DNA of 64,000 nt, from the NCBI RefSeq assembly GCF_002001125.1, contig NZ_MUNV01000006.1, positions 390,352 to 454,351 of the forward strand, in the 5' to 3' direction. This stretch comes from Rhodanobacter sp. B04. GTDB taxonomy: Bacteria > Pseudomonadota > Gammaproteobacteria > Xanthomonadales > Rhodanobacteraceae. The notes beneath the pieces are model-generated. The model did not search any database. It had not been told where the DNA came from and saw only the letters and a list, made by a program, of their open reading frames with translations. This document shows, in pieces, positions 61,131 through 64,000 of the stretch. The position numbers and the translations under genes were made by a program. Positions within the stretch are counted from its first letter, which is position 1, and each line of letters opens with the position of its first letter.

Positions 61131-61583
61131 ATGGGACTGGACATGTACCTGGAAGCGAAACTCCACCTGCCGCCCTACGACACGGAGCTTGCGCCTGTCC
61201 GCGAAGCCATCGGGAAGGCCATTTGCTACACCCCGCCCACGGAAAAGCCCGACAACGACCCCACCCTGATGGAGATCACGGGCGTGACCGTGCGGGTGGG
61301 CTACTGGCGAAAGTTCGATCCCCTGCACCAGTGGTTCGTGAACAACGTGCAGGAAGGCCACGACGATTGTCGGCCCGCTTATGTGACGCCGGATGCCTTG
61401 TCCGAGCTGGAAGAACAGCTCGATCAGGTCAGCGACGATCCGGAGAGTGCCAGCGAGCACTTCGTCAGCGAGGGCGACGAACCGATGAGCGAAGGCGACG
61501 TCGACTATACGCTGAAAGTCGTGGTGCAGGCGAAGAAGTTGCAAGAACGCGGTTGGGACATCTACTACCGCGCCAGTTGGTAA
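61131..61583 (+). CDS. Phage-like hypothetical protein
   Basis: A 150-residue acidic protein, start MGLDMYLEAKLHLPPYDTE, typical of a phage-associated family that begins MGLDMYL. The middle has VGYWRKFDPLHQWFVNNVQEGHDD, and the C terminus EEQLDQVSDDPESASEHF. No catalytic motif. GGGAGGCATGTC precedes the ATG. It follows the DUF932 gene by 13 bases and precedes a hairpin and the YqaJ gene. Function unknown. Confidence 0.7.
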   Translation: MGLDMYLEAKLHLPPYDTELAPVREAIGKAICYTPPTEKPDNDPTLMEITGVTVRVGYWRKFDPLHQWFVNNVQEGHDDCRPAYVTPDALSELEEQLDQVSDDPESASEHFVSEGDEPMSEGDVDYTLKVVVQAKKLQERGWDIYYRASW

Positions 61584-61610
61584 CCACACATTGAAAGCCA
61601 ACTACCCGCC

Positions 61611-61646
61611 GCCCGGCTGATGCCCATGCATCGGCCGGGCCTTTTT
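61611..61646 (+). terminator. Hairpin terminator in YqaJ leader
   Basis: GCCCGGCTGATGC pairs with GCATCGGCCGGGC around a CCAT loop (one G-U), followed by CTTTTT. It ends 18 bases before the YqaJ start, so a third cargo gene also has a terminator hairpin in its leader. Confidence 0.8.
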
Positions 61647-61663
61647 ATGCCCGGAGGAAACCG

Positions 61664-62662
61664 ATGAGCAAGCAAAACGCGGCCGTGAGACTGATAGATA
61701 CCAAGAAACTGCCCTATGGGCAGTGGCTGGATGTACGACGAAATGGTATCGGCAGTTCGGATGCCGCTGCTGCTGTGGGCCTGTGTCCCTACAAGAGCCA
61801 GCTCGAACTGTGGATGGAAAAGACCGGCCGCACACCCCCGGAAGAAGTTCGCCCCGGTCAGGACGACCCACGCTACTGGGGCACCTTGCTGGAGCCGATG
61901 GTGGCGACGGCCTACCAGGAACGCACCGGCCACAAGGTGCGCAAGCTCAACGCTGTGCTCCAGCACCCGTTGTTCACTTTCATGTTGGCGAATATCGACA
62001 GGGAAATAGTCGGTGTGCCCGGCGTGCAGGTGCTGGAGTGCAAGACCGCGGGTGAGTTCGGCGCACGGTTGTGGAAAGACGGCGTCCCCGAATACGTCCA
62101 GCTACAGGTGCAGCACCAATTGGCCGTAACCGGTAAAGCGGCAGCGGACGTCGCCGTGCTGCTGTGCGGGCAGCAACTGGAAATCCATCGCATCGAACGG
62201 GACGACGACGTGATCGCCCGTCTGGTCGTTTTGGAAACTCGGTTCTGGGACTACGTTGAGAAGGACATCGAGCCCCCGGCCGATGGCAGCGATTCGGCCG
62301 CCAAGGCCCTGCGGAAGCTCTACCGTGGCAACGACACCCGTTTGGATTTCACCGGCGACGAAGACCTCGACCACACTTTCGATGCACTGGCGACACTCAA
62401 GGGAGAGCTGGAAGCGATGGAGCACGAAGCCGAATCGCTCAAGCAAGTGATCCAGCAGGCGATGGGCGACGCCAGCAAGGCAGCCTTCGCTCACGGTGAG
62501 GTGACATACAAGCGGGCCAAGGACGGCATCACGCTAGATACGAAGCGACTGACGGCCGAATGTCCGGACGTCGCTGCCATGTATGCCGTGACCCGCCCCG
62601 GTACTCGCCGGTTCGTGTTGTCGCGGACTTCCGATAACGATGAGAGGACAACGACATGCTGA
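61664..62662 (+). CDS. YqaJ-family viral recombinase exonuclease
   Basis: A 332-residue PD-(D/E)xK nuclease of the YqaJ/lambda exonuclease type. Landmarks are GIGSSDAAAAVGLCPYKS, the Glu in LLEPMVATAYQERTG, the catalytic Asp in LANIDREIVG and the ExK in VLECKTAGEFG. The C-terminal half has a coiled region (LKGELEAMEHEAESLKQVIQQAM). It would digest double-stranded DNA to give 3' single strands for annealing by a partner recombinase; no RecT/Bet gene is seen nearby. GGAGGAAACC before ATG 61664. Overlaps the next gene by seven bases. Confidence 0.9.
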   Translation: MSKQNAAVRLIDTKKLPYGQWLDVRRNGIGSSDAAAAVGLCPYKSQLELWMEKTGRTPPEEVRPGQDDPRYWGTLLEPMVATAYQERTGHKVRKLNAVLQHPLFTFMLANIDREIVGVPGVQVLECKTAGEFGARLWKDGVPEYVQLQVQHQLAVTGKAAADVAVLLCGQQLEIHRIERDDDVIARLVVLETRFWDYVEKDIEPPADGSDSAAKALRKLYRGNDTRLDFTGDEDLDHTFDALATLKGELEAMEHEAESLKQVIQQAMGDASKAAFAHGEVTYKRAKDGITLDTKRLTAECPDVAAMYAVTRPGTRRFVLSRTSDNDERTTTC

Positions 62663-63555
62663 AAGGCTTGGCGATTACCCCGCCCGTGATCGGGCGGATT
62701 TCCATCGGGCGCGTGATCGAGCGTAACGGCAAGCGCCTACCCGAGAAGGACGACCAGTTCACCTTGACCAGTCAGGTGCAGGGGCGCGATGGGTGGCTGC
62801 TGCACCCCTTGGACGAAAAGCTGCGCAAGGAGGGTGAAGGCCACAAGTTGCGCGCGATCCCGGTGCGACTGCTGTTCAACGACCCGGCGCTCAACCTACG
62901 GGCGGACTACTCGCTGTTCAACCGCACTACCGGCAGACCGGTGTGTGTGGGCAATGGCGAGACCTGTCGGCGCACGGGCAAGGACGGTGTGGCCAGCCTG
63001 CCATGCCCGGGGCCGGATGCTTGTGCGTTCGCCAAGGACGCCTGCAAAGCCTATGCGCGCCTCAACGTGGTAATCGGTGAGGGTGAGGAAGATGCGCTCG
63101 GCAGCTTCGTACTTCGCACCACGTCGTACAACACCATCCGCACGCTCGCGGCTCGGCTGGAGTATTTCCACGCGGTGTCCGGCGGACGGCTGGCCTGTCT
63201 GCCGCTGGAGCTGAAGCTGCGCGGCAAGTCCACCACGATGAGCTATGGCACGCCGATCTATTACGTGGATCTCGTGGTGCGTACCGGCATCACGCTGGAG
63301 CAGGCCATTACTCAGGCGCGAGAACTGGACGAGCAGCGGAGTGCCAGCGGGTTCGATCAGGCGGCTTTGGACGAGGCGGCGAGGAAAGGCTTTGCCAATG
63401 GTGCGTTCGAGGACTTGGTTGAGGATGTGTCGGCGGTTGTCGAAGAGTTCTACCCCGAGGCGGAAGCGGCCCCTCGACCCAGTGGAGCCAGAGAAGGGGC
63501 ATCCAGCTTGCGAGGGCGGCTGGAAGCGCGTGTGGCGTCCGCAGGCGCCTGTTGA
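62656..63555 (+). CDS. Metal-binding protein, recombination directionality factor-like
   Basis: A 299-residue protein whose conserved core RAIPVRLLFNDPALNLRADYSLFNR is followed by a four-cysteine cluster (VCVGNGETCRR...LPCPGPDACAFAKDACK) likely to bind zinc, and then SFVLRTTSYNTIRTLAARLEYFHAV and LPLELKLRGKSTTMSYGTPIYYVDL. This layout is annotated in ICEs and phages as Gp3-like or recombination directionality factor. If correct it would drive excision by a serine or tyrosine recombinase. Its ATG overlaps the YqaJ gene (ATGCTGA). Confidence in function is moderate. Confidence 0.65.
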   Translation: MLKGLAITPPVIGRISIGRVIERNGKRLPEKDDQFTLTSQVQGRDGWLLHPLDEKLRKEGEGHKLRAIPVRLLFNDPALNLRADYSLFNRTTGRPVCVGNGETCRRTGKDGVASLPCPGPDACAFAKDACKAYARLNVVIGEGEEDALGSFVLRTTSYNTIRTLAARLEYFHAVSGGRLACLPLELKLRGKSTTMSYGTPIYYVDLVVRTGITLEQAITQARELDEQRSASGFDQAALDEAARKGFANGAFEDLVEDVSAVVEEFYPEAEAAPRPSGAREGASSLRGRLEARVASAGAC

Positions 63556-63576
63556 GACAGAAATGAGGAGACGACG

Positions 63577-63675
63577 ATGTTCAAGATCATCGGTGGCGCG
63601 GTGGTGTACGGCTTCGCCTTGTATGGGCTGCTGAGGTTCATCCAGGGCCGGCATGCTCCCAGCGACGAAGACTGA
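63577..63675 (+). CDS. Small 32-residue membrane protein
   Basis: MFKIIGGAVVYGFALYGLLR then FIQGRHAPSDED and stop: one hydrophobic helix and an acidic tail. AGGAGACGACG before the ATG is a strong ribosome site. It lies 21 bases after the directionality-factor-like gene and before a strong terminator, so it is the last gene of this operon. Function unknown. Confidence 0.5.
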   Translation: MFKIIGGAVVYGFALYGLLRFIQGRHAPSDED

Positions 63676-63691
63676 TGGAGGCGGCATAACC

Positions 63692-63739
63692 CACGGAGAG
63701 GGAGCTCGGCTCCCTCTCCGTGCGGCGGCTTCTTTTTTT
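63692..63739 (+). terminator. Strong rho-independent terminator
   Basis: Perfect 14-bp stem (CACGGAGAGGGAGC, loop TCG, GCTCCCTCTCCGTG), then CGGCGGC and TTCTTTTTTT. It ends the DUF932-to-63675 operon. Confidence 0.85.
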
Positions 63740-63801
63740 GCGCACTTCGTCGTGTGCAAACTCAAATATGGCCACGACTGCGTAGTGCGCGCACCGATGA
63801 A

Positions 63802-63854
63802 GTTGATCAGTAGAACCAAACGATCATGATCAGCGCGCTGGCATCGTGATCAAC
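63802..63854. other. TGATCA array and inverted repeat in a gene-free stretch
   Basis: TGATCA appears at 63804, 63827 and 63847, and GTTGATCA (63802-63809) is inverted at 63847-63854 around the palindrome GATCATGATC. The spacing of 20-23 bases is close to two helical turns. The surrounding 63740-64000 region has no gene I can support. It could be a regulator site; the element continues to the right. Confidence 0.35.
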
Positions 63855-64000
63855 GTGAGGCACCGGCCGGAATCGGCCAACTCCGGACAGCCGACGCTTG
63901 AAGCACATCGCCCCAAAGCAGCCATTCAAAAACGATGAATACAGGTTTGTGTTCACGACGGTTGCTGGAGTCAGGCGGCGCACGTCAGCGTGTCTGCTTG

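Larger units (their letters stand above)
43600..64000. mobile_element. Left part of an integrative element (genomic island)
   Basis: The stretch opens with a P4-type tyrosine integrase gene pointing into the element, preceded by nested repeats. It carries phage- or ICE-type genes (DUF932, YqaJ, directionality-factor-like) plus SOS/mutagenesis and defence cargo. It interrupts a backbone segment after trpE. The left end is placed only approximately. No copy of the left-end repeats was found inside the window, so the right end is probably beyond 64000. Several genes around 55-60 kb are less GC-rich than the backbone, consistent with acquisition. Confidence 0.75.

Noticed and set aside
1..64000. 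CRISPR arrays
   Set aside because: No regularly spaced direct repeats with unique spacers were seen on either strand.
1..64000. rRNA or tRNA genes
   Set aside because: No stretch with recognisable rRNA core motifs or tRNA arms was noticed; a covariance-model scan would settle it.

Overview
The window is high-GC DNA from a gammaproteobacterium of the order Xanthomonadales, probably Rhodanobacteraceae (Rhodanobacter, Dyella or a relative). The main indications are a dihydrolipoamide dehydrogenase carrying its own N-terminal lipoyl domain next to a one-lipoyl-domain E2, a lexA-imuA-imuB-dnaE2 mutagenesis cassette, and a fused ABC-permease/M1-peptidase gene. These are inferences from family distribution; no rRNA or tRNA gene is visible to fix the species.

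Positions 1-43435 read as chromosome backbone. In order they hold: small exported proteins and a peroxiredoxin (0-5.3 kb); LtrA-like and MscS-like membrane proteins (5.4-7.5 kb); a permease-peptidase fusion with its ATPase (minus strand, 7.5-12.1 kb); pyruvate dehydrogenase E2 and E3 and a gamma-glutamyltransferase (12.3-17.3 kb); a DapB-like reductase, an ECF sigma/anti-sigma-type pair with mirrored promoters, and a NatAB-type ABC exporter (18-24 kb); DNA polymerase IV, an ATP-grasp enzyme, an APC permease, an agarase-like glycosidase and a second Y-family polymerase (24-31 kb); purC, cytochrome c, a DnaJ-domain protein and rpe (32.8-35.8 kb); a structured non-coding stretch and two tiny minus-strand genes (35.9-36.4 kb); a two-component system with an interposed exported protein (36.6-39.9 kb); and trpE followed by accessory genes (40-43.4 kb).

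From about 43.6 kb to the right edge lies a mobile element, probably an integrative island. It opens with a tyrosine integrase pointing inward and preceded by nested repeats. Its cargo has three layers. First is a complete mobile mutasome (LexA-type repressor with its own palindromic operator, ImuA, ImuB, DnaE2). Second is a DNA defence/repair layer: an OLD-family ATPase-TOPRIM nuclease overlapping a UvrD-like helicase (Gabija-like architecture), an SRAP/YedK protein and a RadC-like JAB protein. Third is a phage/ICE-like recombination block: a DUF932 protein, a YqaJ exonuclease and a directionality-factor-like protein. No right attachment site is seen, so the element probably continues past 64 kb.

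The most unusual observation is in the island. Two unrelated genes (RadC-like at 57052 and DUF932 at 60161) share a near-duplicated upstream module: the end of a 34-residue ORF, a GGCCCGG-N5-CCGGGCC hairpin with a T-tract, a Shine-Dalgarno leader, and the first eight codons of the gene itself (21 of 24 bases identical). It looks like a cassette boundary through which cargo genes may be exchanged. Other notable points are the mirrored TGCAACC-N14-CGTATC ECF promoters, with a near-leaderless sigma gene, and a candidate minus-strand structured RNA downstream of rpe.
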